A stretch of DNA of 64,000 bases from Paraburkholderia heleia NBRC 101817 (GCF_000739775.1 NZ_BBJH01000026.1:93449-157448), one strand, 5' to 3'; counted from the stretch's first letter, positions 1 to 7,741 are shown. Numbers and translations are program-made. The notes: generated by a model not told the origin, from the sequence alone.

Positions 1-518
1 CCGATCCGCTTGACGAGCAGGCTTTCGTCGCGAAGGTCGTCAACTTCCTGCAGCGCCAGCCGGACTGGACCAGCACCGCCATCGTCGTGACGTGGGACGA
101 CTCGGATGGCTGGTACGACCACGCTTACGCATTGCCAACGAGCGCGTCATACGATTCGTTCGCCGACCGTCTCAATGGCCAGGGAAAATGCGGCACTGGC
201 TCCGCGCAGGACGGCGTAAAAGGAAAACCCGTGAACGGCCGCTGCGGCCCGGGTCCACGCATTCCGTTTCTCGTCATTTCGCCCTGGGCGAAGGAGAATT
301 ACGTCGACCATACGTTGATCGACCAGTCATCGGTCGTCCGCTTCATCGAGGACAACTGGCTCGACGGACAACGTATCGGCGGTGGATCGTTCGACAGCAA
401 GGGAGGCAGCATCATGGGCATGTTCGACTTCGGCCGTCGTGGCGAAGACCTCGCGCAGCGCAAGCTGTTTCTGGATCCGTCGTCGGGCCTGCCGGTCAAC
501 AAGCCTCCGAAGGTCTAG
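1..518 (+). CDS. Phospholipase C/acid phosphatase-type phosphoesterase, C-terminal part
   Basis: The gene runs in from the left edge; the open frame begins at base 3 and no start is visible. The 171 visible residues carry motifs of the phospholipase C/AcpA-type phosphoesterase family (alkaline-phosphatase superfold): IVVTWDDSDGWYDH, then GRCGPGPRIPFLVISPWAK, then LIDQSSVVRFIEDNW. These proteins hydrolyse phosphate mono- or diesters and are usually exported; a signal peptide would lie outside the window. The terminal LFLDPSSGLPV segment is typical of the family end, so the 3' end looks intact. The substrate cannot be told from this part. A relic of a related gene lies at 33757-33834. Confidence 0.85.
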   Translation, partial: DPLDEQAFVAKVVNFLQRQPDWTSTAIVVTWDDSDGWYDHAYALPTSASYDSFADRLNGQGKCGTGSAQDGVKGKPVNGRCGPGPRIPFLVISPWAKENYVDHTLIDQSSVVRFIEDNWLDGQRIGGGSFDSKGGSIMGMFDFGRRGEDLAQRKLFLDPSSGLPVNKPPKV

Positions 519-855
519 ATTCGGGAGATCGAGATTCAGTTCTGATTTCGATTCAAGGTAAAGACAAACGTCGTAGCGGCCTTTTTCTACAATGACCGCT
601 TGTAGATATGTCAACGCGTCGGTGCTTTCGACGCCCTTATATTACAGCCTCCTTATTGTTCATATCGTTGATTTGGAACCCAGATTCCTTACCGGGACCC
701 GGCAAATTTTTCTGTCGATCGAGGGGGTACGGCGCTTGCGCTCCAAGCGAGGGCGTTGTCGTGAACGCTGATTGTCAGATGACCCACAAAGACCCAGACG
801 GCTTTCAGAACGACGCAACGCGATGCCAGACATTTGCATGAGCGGGGGCTCTTCT
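519..855. other. Intergenic stretch without a credible gene
   Basis: About 340 bases between the phosphoesterase and the orphan dehydrogenase membrane domain. It is less GC-rich than its surroundings around 540-680. Short open frames cross it, but none has a ribosome binding site together with protein-like composition. No convincing hairpin terminator or promoter was recognised. Confidence 0.5.
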
Positions 856-1344
856 ATGTCGAACCGACACGAGACCTCTCCTGCCGAGACAGGGGAAGTC
901 CTGGTACTGGTGGGCGCCGCCTTCGCTGTGCTTGGCGGTTGGCTCGTCGCAATGGGTTCCACGCCCTACTACGTCGTCACCGGCCTCGCGCTGATCGGCT
1001 CGGGTACCCTCATGGTGCGAAGCCGATCGGCGGGCCTCTGGAGCGTCTTTTTCACGCTCGTCGCGGCGCTCGTCTGGTCCATCTCCGAAGTCGGGCGCGA
1101 CGGGTGGAAACCCATGCCGCGCCTGCTGTTGCTCGCTTTACTCGGCATCTGGTTCTACCTCAACATCGCCGTCGGCAATTCGATGATCGCCCGTCCCGTT
1201 CGCGTGGTGGCCGGCGTCGCGGCGATCGTCTATGCGCTCACGATCGTCGGCATGTTCTCGCCCAAGGTGCCCATGTCGGTGGCGCAACACCTGCGCTACG
1301 GACCGCTATCTGCGCCCCACACCAGCAGCGCGTCATCCAATTAA
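856..1344 (+). CDS. Stand-alone membrane domain of PQQ-dependent glucose dehydrogenase
   Basis: The 162-residue product resembles only the N-terminal five-helix quinone-binding membrane domain of membrane-bound PQQ glucose/quinate dehydrogenases. The matching landmarks are GGWLVAMGSTPYYVVTGLAL, then RSRSAGLW, SEVGRDGW and a final pair of hydrophobic helices. The normal enzyme is about 800 residues with a periplasmic beta-propeller; here a stop follows the membrane part and no propeller is encoded downstream. I chose the ATG at 856 because a GGGGG run lies just upstream; a TTG at 772 would add 28 unlikely residues. It may be a truncated remnant or a free-standing family member. Without the propeller it cannot be a PQQ dehydrogenase by itself. 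Confidence 0.75.
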   Translation: MSNRHETSPAETGEVLVLVGAAFAVLGGWLVAMGSTPYYVVTGLALIGSGTLMVRSRSAGLWSVFFTLVAALVWSISEVGRDGWKPMPRLLLLALLGIWFYLNIAVGNSMIARPVRVVAGVAAIVYALTIVGMFSPKVPMSVAQHLRYGPLSAPHTSSASSN

Positions 1345-1497
1345 GCGAACTCGCCCCCGACATGGTTGCCATGAACGATTTGGGAATTGATTTCGATTCA
1401 ATCGGCAAACCCATGATGCGTGCTTTCAGACTTCTTCAGACGAGCGAGGAACACCGGTTGCTGGAAGGCAGGTGCAGAAGTCACAGAGGTCGCCATC

Positions 1498-1863
1498 GTG
1501 CTCATACAATTTCCAGATGAAGATGCGTTCTACTACGCGTATGGCACGATCCGGTATCGCGCCATCGTCGACGGCACATGGGTCATGTGCGAAATATCTC
1601 CGGAGGCCCTCGAAGACTATTTTCGTGCGCACGCGGGCCGCGCTGGCCTGTTGGCAGCATTCGCGGAACATAGGAAGGAGATCGAATCAATTACAAGACA
1701 AATTCTTCCCCACCGGATCTCTGCTGGACGCTGCCAGATTTTCTTGCGAGACTGCTTGTACAAGCCTGGAAAGAACGAAGCCGACATCAGGCACGACAGG
1801 GAAAATGTCGAAGCTACCCGAAGCGACGAAATGACAATCGCGAGCGCATGCCTTCTGACATGA
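1498..1863 (+). CDS. DUF1488 family protein with a C-terminal extension
   Basis: The first 70 or so residues match the DUF1488 pattern: a short strand IQFPDEDAF, then IRYRAIVDGTWVMCEISPEALEDYF, then a helix ending FAEHRKEIESITRQ. The family is small, cytosolic and of unknown function, common in Burkholderia. A GTG start at 1498 is preferred because AGAGG lies 9 bases upstream and the conserved domain begins at once. Typical members are 80-95 residues; this one is 121, and the last 45 residues have no family resemblance. That suggests a lost original stop or a frameshift near 1700. Another DUF1488 gene is at 41385-41645. Confidence 0.6.
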   Translation: MLIQFPDEDAFYYAYGTIRYRAIVDGTWVMCEISPEALEDYFRAHAGRAGLLAAFAEHRKEIESITRQILPHRISAGRCQIFLRDCLYKPGKNEADIRHDRENVEATRSDEMTIASACLLT

Positions 1864-2151
1864 ACGCTCCCGAGGCGTGAAGTGCGTTGACGTGAAGGCG
1901 CGCCCAGCGATGTCATTCCCTTGAATGCGAATGCCGCCAGGTCTTTGACGCACTGCAGTGAGATCGGAGGCACGCAATATGCGCACGTTCGGGATTGCAT
2001 CGCAGCAGGCTTGCCGCTGCGAACTGCTTTCACCGTGTGCGCCAGCTTGACAAAAAGATGAAGAATGCCCTGCGCATGTGGCACGGAGGCGGTTGAGGAT
2101 TCTGTTCGAGACCGCCCTTCTCACGAATTCATCAGCGGGATGGCCACAATA

Positions 2152-2847
2152 ATGAACAGCTTCGATATCGTCATTCTGGGAGCCCTCACCCAACTCCAGC
2201 TTCCTCCCCAGGTCAATTACGCCATTGGCGTAATTGCCGACTTCTATACGTTCAAGGGTTATCTGTTGATCCCGCTATTGTGGTGGATCTGGTTCCAGCC
2301 ACACGAGCGGCGCGGCTGGCGCCGCGAGATCGTACTCGCCACGCTGGCGAGCGGCCTGATTGCACTGGCGGTAGGGCGCCTCCTTGCGCGCATGCTGCCC
2401 TACAGGGAACGGCCGTTGTTCACACCGGGGCTGAATCTGCATTTCGCCTCGTCGCCCGTGCAGCTCGCCGGGCTGATGCACTGGAGTTCCTTTCCAAGCG
2501 ATCACGCGATGCTATGGACGGCGGTGGCAATGGGGATCTTCCTCGTCTGGCGAGGCATCGGCATACTTGCGTTCCTGTCTGTCGCGGCATTCGTCTGCTT
2601 TCCGCGCGCGTACCTGGGTTATCACTACCCGACGGATCTGCTCGCCGGCGCCCTCATCGGCATCGTGATTACCTGGATCATGACGCGCAGAGCCGTGAGA
2701 AGGCACACGGTCAAGCCCTTCATGCGCTACGTCATGCGCTACCCCGGGCCGGTCGCCGCGATCGGTTTTCTGCTCTGTTTCGAGCTGGTCACGCAGTTTG
2801 ACGATCTTCTGCGCCTCGCCCATTCGGTACTGCACACGGCGACATGA
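2152..2847 (+). CDS. PAP2-superfamily membrane phosphatase
   Basis: A 231-residue integral membrane protein of the type 2 phosphatidic acid phosphatase superfamily. The three catalytic motifs are present: RMLPYRERP (the KX6RP motif, with Arg for Lys), FPSDHA (the PSGH motif, PSDH variant, His protonates the leaving group), and RAYLGYHYPTD (the RX5HX3D motif, His nucleophile). About five or six hydrophobic segments surround them, so the active site should face the periplasm. Probable substrates are lipid phosphates such as undecaprenyl diphosphate or phosphatidate. The start at 2152 is supported by GGGATGG eight bases upstream; an ATG at 2140 is possible. It converges on the kinase gene. Confidence 0.85.
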   Translation: MNSFDIVILGALTQLQLPPQVNYAIGVIADFYTFKGYLLIPLLWWIWFQPHERRGWRREIVLATLASGLIALAVGRLLARMLPYRERPLFTPGLNLHFASSPVQLAGLMHWSSFPSDHAMLWTAVAMGIFLVWRGIGILAFLSVAAFVCFPRAYLGYHYPTDLLAGALIGIVITWIMTRRAVRRHTVKPFMRYVMRYPGPVAAIGFLLCFELVTQFDDLLRLAHSVLHTAT

Positions 2848-2893
2848 CGGATGCCGACGCCGGCGGATGGAATGTGACGACCCTTGCCGTGCA

Positions 2894-4978
2894 CTACTGC
2901 GATTCACCGCGCGCGTGCGTCGTGATCTGCACGAAATCGGCAACGATGTGCGCTGTGCCGTAGTGCGCTTGCATCTGCTTCAACTGCTGTTCCACCGCCG
3001 CCAGATAGGCCGCGCGAGACTCCGAAGCCGGACGCAGCCCATCGAACAACGGCGCCGGCGTAATCAGCAGAACGATCATCTCCGTGCCGAACGGTTTGTC
3101 CACGAGCCAGTATCCCGATCCTCCAACCGTCGCCGAGAACCCGGGCGGCGCCTGGTTGTCGCGCTCGACATTGCTGGGAACAAGATGGACGACACTCCCG
3201 TCGAGTGCGAAATAATCCACGTTGACGTATGAATCGTAATGCGGCGTGGTGATATCGACGATGAGCGGCATGCCCTGCGTCAGGCGCGCGTCGAGGGGCC
3301 GGGTATGGATCGCCGCACCGCCGCCCGCCAGATGGTTGGCGCGCCAATACGGCGCGAATGCGCTCACGACTTCGCAGTTGTGGTTCTCCACCGCAGTCAC
3401 GTCGAGTTTCGCGGCTTGCCCGCCGGGCGTTTGCGCGAGCGCGTCGCGAATGTGCGCCATGTTCTCGCCCGTATTGGCAAAGCCACGCACCTGGACCACG
3501 TGCCCGGGTAGCGACGCGGCAAGCGCCGAGCACGGAATACGCGCGAGCGTCGCGTTCAGCGCAGCGATCGACGCCGCGTCGGCCACCGGCGCGCTCGATG
3601 CGGGAACCGCTACAGGCACGCTCGCGACGACCGCTGCTGGCGCCACAGCGAGCGCCGGCGAGGCCGGCGTCTCCGAAACTGCCTTCGGCGCACTGGCGGA
3701 CACCATGGCGACCGTCGAGGGTCTTGCGCCCGTTTGCCCATGTCCGGAAAGCACTCGATACCCGACCCATAGCCCGGCAGCGACGACGGCTGCCCCCACG
3801 CCAATGGCGCCAACCCGGGCGCCCGGGAAAGCAGGTGCATGCGTGAGCACGCCCATGCCCTCGAGAAACTGATTGACGCTCGCCGTGCGCGAGGCACGGT
3901 CAAACGAAAGCGCCGCGCTCAAGGTGCGCCATTGACCGCGATCGAGGCCCGGCGGCCGCTCGGCGCGCATCTTGTCGCTGCGAGCCTGGGTGGCCGATTT
4001 GCGGTTGAACGGATGCTTGCCCGTCAACAGTTCGTAGGTCACACAGGCAAGTGCATAGACATCGTCGCGCGGATCCGGCTCGCGATGCTCGAACATCTCC
4101 GGGCTTGCATAGGCGGGCGTAATGCCACCGAGCGTCGCGGGATCGAACACGGTGACGTCGGGATCTTCTTCGGGCCGCTGGAACACGCGCGCAATACCGA
4201 AGTCGATCACCTTCACATCGCCGCCATCAGTGAGGAATACGTTGGCCGGCTTGAAGTCGCAATGCACGAAGCCGCGCTCATGCGCATAGGCCAGCGCCTG
4301 CCCCATCCCGGCAATGATGGGCCGGGCCTTTTCGAATGGCATACCGGCAAAGCCCGGCGCACGCAGCAGCTTGCTGAGCGGCTTGCCCGACAGATATTCC
4401 ATCGTGAGGTAGACAAGCGGCCCGTCGCGGTCGAAGTCGTACACTGTGACGATATTGCGGTGCGCGAGCGTCTGCGCCTTGCGAGCCTCGCGCTGCAGTG
4501 CGATCAGCGACGTCGGCTGGCCGCGGAACTGCACGTTCAACACCTTGATCGCGATATAAGGTTTGCGGTCCGAAGCTTCCAGCTTGCGCAAATCGAGTGC
4601 CTTGTAGACGGTGCCCATGCCGCCCACACCCAGACATTCCTCGAGCACGAAGCGGCCGTTGAGCGTGTCGCCGATCCCCTTCACGTGTTCCGCGTCGTCG
4701 CTCGTGGTGGCGGAACGCGCGGCGGCAAGGGCTTCGTGAATGCGAGTGGAGTCGTCCACCGCCTCCGCGTTGTCCTGGCGATGTTCGATGCGGCGCAGGA
4801 CCTCTGCATACACGGCATCAGGCAGCGGATGGACGGTTTGCGTCGCGTCCACCGCTTCGCGCAAACGAGCGCAATTGGCCGCGTCGACCGCGAGCACGTG
4901 GTCGATCTCGGCGAAGAACGCCTCGCGTGAGAGCGCCCCGCTCTGGAATGTCTGGATCAGCTGCGCAAGGCTCATCAT
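2894..4978 (-). CDS. Membrane Ser/Thr protein kinase with a DUF4384-like periplasmic domain
   Basis: This 694-residue Hanks-type kinase has a glycine loop GVGGMG at 117-122, catalytic Lys145 in AIKVL, HCDFKPAN at 239-246 and DFG at 259-261. The catalytic Asp is preceded by Cys, so it is a non-RD kinase. A hydrophobic segment near 389-410 should cross the membrane. An Ala/Pro/Val-rich linker then leads to a C-terminal domain resembling DUF4384, with FALDGSVVHLVP and a YWLVDKPFGTEMIVLLIT stretch. The N-terminal 100 residues are helical and unassigned. With the PP2C phosphatase at 8053 and the double-FHA protein at 15552 it would form a phospho-Thr circuit in the peptide-export locus. T6SS-type PpkA kinases share this plan, but no T6SS genes are seen here. 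Confidence 0.88.
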   Translation of the reverse strand: MMSLAQLIQTFQSGALSREAFFAEIDHVLAVDAANCARLREAVDATQTVHPLPDAVYAEVLRRIEHRQDNAEAVDDSTRIHEALAAARSATTSDDAEHVKGIGDTLNGRFVLEECLGVGGMGTVYKALDLRKLEASDRKPYIAIKVLNVQFRGQPTSLIALQREARKAQTLAHRNIVTVYDFDRDGPLVYLTMEYLSGKPLSKLLRAPGFAGMPFEKARPIIAGMGQALAYAHERGFVHCDFKPANVFLTDGGDVKVIDFGIARVFQRPEEDPDVTVFDPATLGGITPAYASPEMFEHREPDPRDDVYALACVTYELLTGKHPFNRKSATQARSDKMRAERPPGLDRGQWRTLSAALSFDRASRTASVNQFLEGMGVLTHAPAFPGARVGAIGVGAAVVAAGLWVGYRVLSGHGQTGARPSTVAMVSASAPKAVSETPASPALAVAPAAVVASVPVAVPASSAPVADAASIAALNATLARIPCSALAASLPGHVVQVRGFANTGENMAHIRDALAQTPGGQAAKLDVTAVENHNCEVVSAFAPYWRANHLAGGGAAIHTRPLDARLTQGMPLIVDITTPHYDSYVNVDYFALDGSVVHLVPSNVERDNQAPPGFSATVGGSGYWLVDKPFGTEMIVLLITPAPLFDGLRPASESRAAYLAAVEQQLKQMQAHYGTAHIVADFVQITTHARGESQ

Positions 4979-5423
4979 TCGTATGCCTTCAACTCAGCTT
5001 CAGGATGGCCGAGGCGCTTTGCGTCACACGTTCCCGGCGCACGATCGCGCCCGCGTGTGGCGGCTGCCGCGATCCCCGTCGAGTCCGCTGCAGCGCGGTC
5101 TCGTCATCTTTAAAGCATACAGAGTCGCCGCCGGATCTGCGCGCACCGTGATCTCAGCCGGCGCACGCGCTTGCAACCATGCAACATGGTCTGATGAAAG
5201 ATTAATCTGCGGCAACGCGCAGTGCAATCGGTGCCTGAACCAGGCATTCCCTGGCTCGTACGTGTTGCGGCGGATCCAACGGCCTCGCCGCGTGCTGTTG
5301 GGCTCGCGCCATCAGCGTTTTCGCGCGCGAGCGCTGCAACGTCTCCTGCACATACCCGGCGGCTTGCCGCAAAGCCCCGTCGCACAAGGCGTCGAGCGGT
5401 TCGTGTGGTAAGCGCCCAGCCGC

Positions 5424-5439
5424 TGGCACACCCTGTGCA
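5424..5439 (+). promoter_or_regulatory. Sigma-54 promoter of the peptide A-B-C unit
   Basis: The site reads TGGCACACCCTGTGCA: the -24 GG and -12 GC have exact sigma-54 spacing. Transcription would begin near 5450, about 63 bases before peptide A. The 535-base gap from 4979 to 5513 holds no credible gene. It contains inverted repeats at 5302-5332 (GCTCGCGC/GCGCGAGC) and 5232-5246 (TGCCTG/CAGGCA) that could bind the activator encoded at 8937-10256. The same promoter type precedes three other transcription units in this locus. Confidence 0.75.
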
Positions 5440-5513
5440 TTAAGAGGTGCGAGCCCGCAAGATACTGCAGCTCAATTGCCAACTACCCTGTACTGCCCTT
5501 CTGGAGAACTGTC

Positions 5514-5786
5514 ATGAGCAAGCTGATGATCGCCGACCTGAGCGTCGCGCAAGAACTCGACCACCAGGCAATGAGCGCCGTGCGCGGCGGCGGCGGCCTG
5601 AGCCTCTGGCCCGGCTACTTCCCGGCGCCGTCGTTCAAGTACGACACGACGAACTTCAACGCCCAGCAGTTGATCGGCCAGACGAACACCATCGAGAACA
5701 ACGTGGGCAACGACGTCGCCTTCGCGCAGAACATCCACGCGACGGTCAACCCGGTGCAGACGGCACACAACACGATCAACTTCTGA
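5514..5786 (+). CDS. GG-leader secreted peptide A
   Basis: A 90-residue peptide with an N-terminal leader of about 26 residues ending MSAVRGG, the double-glycine-type site cut by C39 peptidase transporters. The leader shares the pattern M-x-x-L-x-I-x-[DE]-L...LD-x-x-AM-x-A[VI]-x-GG with peptides B, C and E. The core has no Cys, is rich in Asn, Gln, Thr and aromatic residues, and ends PVQTAHNTINF. It is nearly identical to peptide E at 19188-19457 (same leader, same last ten residues). A clear CTGGAGA ribosome site precedes the ATG. I infer export through the C39-ABC/HlyD/TolC-like machinery of this locus. Its activity is unknown; the lack of Cys argues against a class II disulfide bacteriocin or a lanthipeptide. 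Confidence 0.85.
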   Translation: MSKLMIADLSVAQELDHQAMSAVRGGGGLSLWPGYFPAPSFKYDTTNFNAQQLIGQTNTIENNVGNDVAFAQNIHATVNPVQTAHNTINF

Positions 5787-5882
5787 TCGTCCCGCCGGCG
5801 GCGCGGCCGCGCCCTGCGTTCACTCGCGTGCCGCGCCTGCCCCGGTTCGTCCGCCCTGTTCATCAGCAACTGGAGGCTCATC

Positions 5883-6155
5883 ATGAGTTCCCTCGTTATC
5901 CGCGAACTGGCTCCCGGAACGGCATTAGACCGCCGCGCCATGACAGCCGTACGCGGCGGCAACGGCAGTTCCTACGGTGGCTACGGCTCGATTGCCAACA
6001 TCACCGTCTCGCCGAACATCGTGCAGAACATCTCGCAGGTCCAGGTGGTCGACGTCGCCGCGCTCAACAACATCGGTTATATCGGCGCTGGTTTCGGGCC
6101 GCTGAATCTCAAGGTCAATCCTTCGCAATACGCGAACACCGGCGTGACGTTCTAG
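5883..6155 (+). CDS. GG-leader secreted peptide B
   Basis: A 90-residue paralogue of peptide A whose leader ends MTAVRGG. The core starts NGSSYGGYGS, is Cys-free and rich in Asn, Val, Ile and Gly, and has short alternating stretches such as NIVQNISQVQVVDV. This composition suggests beta structure or self-assembly, which is inference only. It lies 96 bases after peptide A with a CTGGAGG ribosome site and no promoter motif of its own, so it is probably transcribed from the sigma-54 promoter at 5424. The core has drifted far from peptide A while the leader is conserved, as expected when the leader is what the transporter recognises. Confidence 0.82.
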   Translation: MSSLVIRELAPGTALDRRAMTAVRGGNGSSYGGYGSIANITVSPNIVQNISQVQVVDVAALNNIGYIGAGFGPLNLKVNPSQYANTGVTF

Positions 6156-6176
6156 CCGCCGCAATAAGAGAATGCA

Positions 6177-6198
6177 GACGGCGCCGCGAGGCGCCGTC
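6177..6198 (+). terminator. Perfect stem-loop between peptides B and C
   Basis: A 9-bp perfect stem, GACGGCGCC/GGCGCCGTC, closes a GCGA tetraloop 21 bases after the stop of peptide B. The following CGCTTGTTTGCG is only weakly T-rich, so it may be a partial terminator or an mRNA-stabilising hairpin that sets the ratio of A/B to C rather than a full stop. Confidence 0.5.
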
Positions 6199-6279
6199 CG
6201 CTTGTTTGCGTGCGCCGCGCGCTACCGCCTATACTCAAACGACACCCCACAAGCCAGATTCGCTCTCGTGGAGCAAACC

Positions 6280-6495
6280 ATGAGCATCATCGTCATCAAG
6301 GACCTTCCGGAAAGCGTGGAACTGGACAGGCAGGCTATGGCCGCGATCGTGGGCGGCGCCCGCGTCGCCTCGCGGCGCACGCTACTCGTGCCGCGGCCGT
6401 TCATCGGCGTACGTGTGGAGATCGAAGGCTCGCCCGCCCAGCGAGGGCCGGCAACCGTCCCCACGGCGCGGCCCCGTCCGACGCTGCTGCGTTGA
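6280..6495 (+). CDS. GG-leader secreted peptide C, Arg/Pro-rich core
   Basis: A 71-residue protein whose first 27 residues match the family leader (I-V-I-K-D-L, then ELDRQAMAAIVGG). The core is unlike the others: short, strongly cationic, and rich in Arg, Pro and Val (ARVASRRTLLVPRPFIGV; ending RPRPTLLR). It has no Cys. It follows peptide B by 124 bases, with the hairpin at 6177-6198 in between. A GTGGAG ribosome site precedes the ATG. A TATACT element at 6230-6235 could be a -10 box, but no -35 is properly spaced. A cationic Pro/Arg core is the sort seen in some antimicrobial peptides; that is a suggestion from composition only. Confidence 0.75.
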   Translation: MSIIVIKDLPESVELDRQAMAAIVGGARVASRRTLLVPRPFIGVRVEIEGSPAQRGPATVPTARPRPTLLR

Positions 6496-6497
6496 AT

Positions 6498-6740
6498 TCA
6501 AGCAGCGCGCGCAGTCATGGCGGCACGCGTGCTGGCAGGCGGAAATACGCACCACGTGCCATCGTCGTGACGGAAGAAGAAGATTGCAATCGTGCGCGCG
6601 GGATGCACTGCCTCTACGCAAACATAGCGCAGCCGTTGCTCCTGCGTGCGGCTGAAGCGCACCACGCGGGCCGGCACGCGCGCGTTGGGTGCGAGCCACT
6701 TGTCGACGAGGTTGCGCAACGAAGTTTCAGCGGAATTCAT
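6498..6740 (-). CDS. Small uncharacterised protein downstream of the LRAT-like gene
   Basis: An 80-residue protein I do not recognise. It starts MNSAETSLRNLVDKWLAP, has a central strand-rich part (ARVVRFSRTQEQRLRYVCVEAV, then TIAIFFFRHDDGTWCVFPP) and ends in an Ala/Arg tail. It has no signal peptide and no membrane segment. A CGGAGA ribosome site precedes the ATG. It lies 56 bases after the LRAT-like gene on the same strand, so both probably belong to the unit driven by the sigma-54 promoter at 7334-7348. Its stop nearly abuts that of peptide C on the opposite strand. An accessory or immunity role is possible from context only. Confidence 0.6.
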   Translation of the reverse strand: MNSAETSLRNLVDKWLAPNARVPARVVRFSRTQEQRLRYVCVEAVHPARTIAIFFFRHDDGTWCVFPPASTRAAMTARAA

Positions 6741-6796
6741 GATGGTCTCCGATACGAGTGGCGATGCGTTTCCTGGGTCTCGACTGGAAATGGCGT

Positions 6797-7264
6797 TCAC
6801 GCCGCCTGAACGGCGTACGCGTCGCGGCTGGCCTGCATGCGCCGCGCGTGAACCAGCGCGCGCACCACGCGCAAGCCGGCCAGCGGGTGGGCAATGCACG
6901 TGCGGACCTGGTCGCTGCGGCCCTTGCCGTCCACGCACCAGGTGCAGAAGTGTTCGCAGTTGTTGCTGAGCAGGCGGTAGCGGTCTTCGCCGAGACGCGA
7001 GCGCGCACGCGCCACGGCTTCGCGGCCCACGAAGACCGCGCACGGATGCGCGACGACAGTGACTTCGTAGCCGGCCGCGAAACGTTCGAGCGTGACCTCT
7101 TCGATCGGACCGCGATGCAGCGACACGCACAAGCCGGCGTAGTGGACGACGCGCCCACCGCCTGCGTAGATACCGTGATGGCTGTAGCCCGCGCGACGCG
7201 ATACGAGATGCGCGCCGAGCGGCGGTTCGTCTGCTTGCATCGTCGGTTGGTGGTCGAGGCTCAT
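6797..7264 (-). CDS. LRAT-like (NlpC/P60 superfamily) acyltransferase/hydrolase
   Basis: This 155-residue protein has the LRAT-domain signature: SHHGIYAGGGRVVHYAG contains the catalytic His region, and LLSNNCEHFCTWCVDG contains the conserved NCEHF motif with the nucleophilic Cys. LRAT-like enzymes form a Cys acyl intermediate and act as acyltransferases, phospholipases or peptidases. There is no signal peptide or membrane helix. The gene sits between peptide genes C and D, is divergent from D, and has its own sigma-54 promoter, so it is probably co-regulated with the peptides. It could modify the exported peptides or the lipid environment, or provide protection; the sequence does not decide. 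Its Cys-rich active-site region looks intact. Confidence 0.8.
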   Translation of the reverse strand: MSLDHQPTMQADEPPLGAHLVSRRAGYSHHGIYAGGGRVVHYAGLCVSLHRGPIEEVTLERFAAGYEVTVVAHPCAVFVGREAVARARSRLGEDRYRLLSNNCEHFCTWCVDGKGRSDQVRTCIAHPLAGLRVVRALVHARRMQASRDAYAVQAA

Positions 7265-7333
7265 GGCTGCATCCGTCTGGCTGGTTGCCGGCTTCCCATG
7301 CTGCTCAACGGTTTGCCGGTTGCCAACTACCCT

Positions 7334-7348
7334 GCATCAGACATGCCA
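7334..7348 (-). promoter_or_regulatory. Sigma-54 promoter of the LRAT-like gene
   Basis: Read on the minus strand the site is TGGCATGTCTGATGC, with -24 GG and -12 GC at the correct spacing. Transcription would start near 7322, about 58 bases before the LRAT-like ATG. The 477-base region 7265-7741 carries no credible gene and serves as a divergent control region. A short inverted repeat at 7453-7467 (CGAACCG-T-CGGTTCG) lies between the two divergent promoters. Confidence 0.7.
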
Positions 7349-7581
7349 GGCGGCCGATCACGGTTGAATAAGGCCTGGCGGGAGAATTTGCGTGACGGAG
7401 CAGCCCGTGTGTCGGCGGGGCACCAACTCGAATGCTTCGATTGTGTCGGTACCGAACCGTCGGTTCGCTGCCAACCCGGCTCACGAAGCGGCATTGCGTA
7501 TGTGTTGGAGTCCTGATGACGACGGGCAACCAACGTGTTGGCGAGCGCGCGACCATTGCGCCGCGGCCGCACGAGACGTGG

Positions 7582-7609
7582 GCACTCGCGCAAGGCGCTG
7601 CGCGAGTGC
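7582..7609. promoter_or_regulatory. 11-bp perfect inverted repeat, candidate activator site
   Basis: Arms GCACTCGCGCA and TGCGCGAGTGC are perfect complements separated by six bases. The centre lies about 100 bases upstream of the expected transcription start of peptide D, a normal distance for the upstream activating site of a sigma-54 enhancer-binding protein. No identical copy was found before the other sigma-54 promoters, so the link to the local activator is only inferred. Confidence 0.45.
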
Positions 7610-7671
7610 GGCGCCATGTGGGACAAGCCTCACGGGGATATGGCGCGCGAGCGCCGCGACGCGCCGAAAAA

Positions 7672-7686
7672 TGGCATGCTGCTTGC
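7672..7686 (+). promoter_or_regulatory. Sigma-54 promoter of peptide D and the PP2C gene
   Basis: The site TGGCATGCTGCTTGC matches the sigma-54 consensus at all key positions, including TTGC at -12. The predicted start is near 7698, 44 bases upstream of peptide D. The PP2C phosphatase gene follows peptide D after only 17 bases, so the phosphatase should be induced along with the peptide. Confidence 0.78.
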
Positions 7687-7741
7687 GAGATACGGTCGGA
7701 ACGCCGCGCGCCTGCGGCCATCATCTTGACGGAGACCTGTC

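Noticed and set aside
608..841. A 77-codon open frame in the intergenic stretch
   Set aside because: No ribosome site, poor composition and no family resemblance.
3839..4930. A 363-codon plus-strand open frame opposite the kinase gene
   Set aside because: It is the antisense shadow of the kinase; its composition (Arg, His, Ala) is that expected from high-GC complementary strands.
2894..4978. Kinase with DUF4384-like domain, PP2C and FHA protein as a type VI secretion regulatory set
   Set aside because: No T6SS sheath, baseplate, ClpV or Hcp genes are present. The neighbours are peptide-export genes.
6202..6235. TTGTTT/TATACT as a sigma-70 promoter for peptide C
   Set aside because: The spacer would be 22 bases, too long for a normal promoter.
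5476..7334. A shared 15-mer TTGCCAACTACCCTG at 5476-5490 and 7320-7334, both in peptide control regions
   Set aside because: One copy is downstream of its promoter and the other overlaps a -12 element in the opposite sense. A few such 15-base matches are expected by chance in 64 kb.
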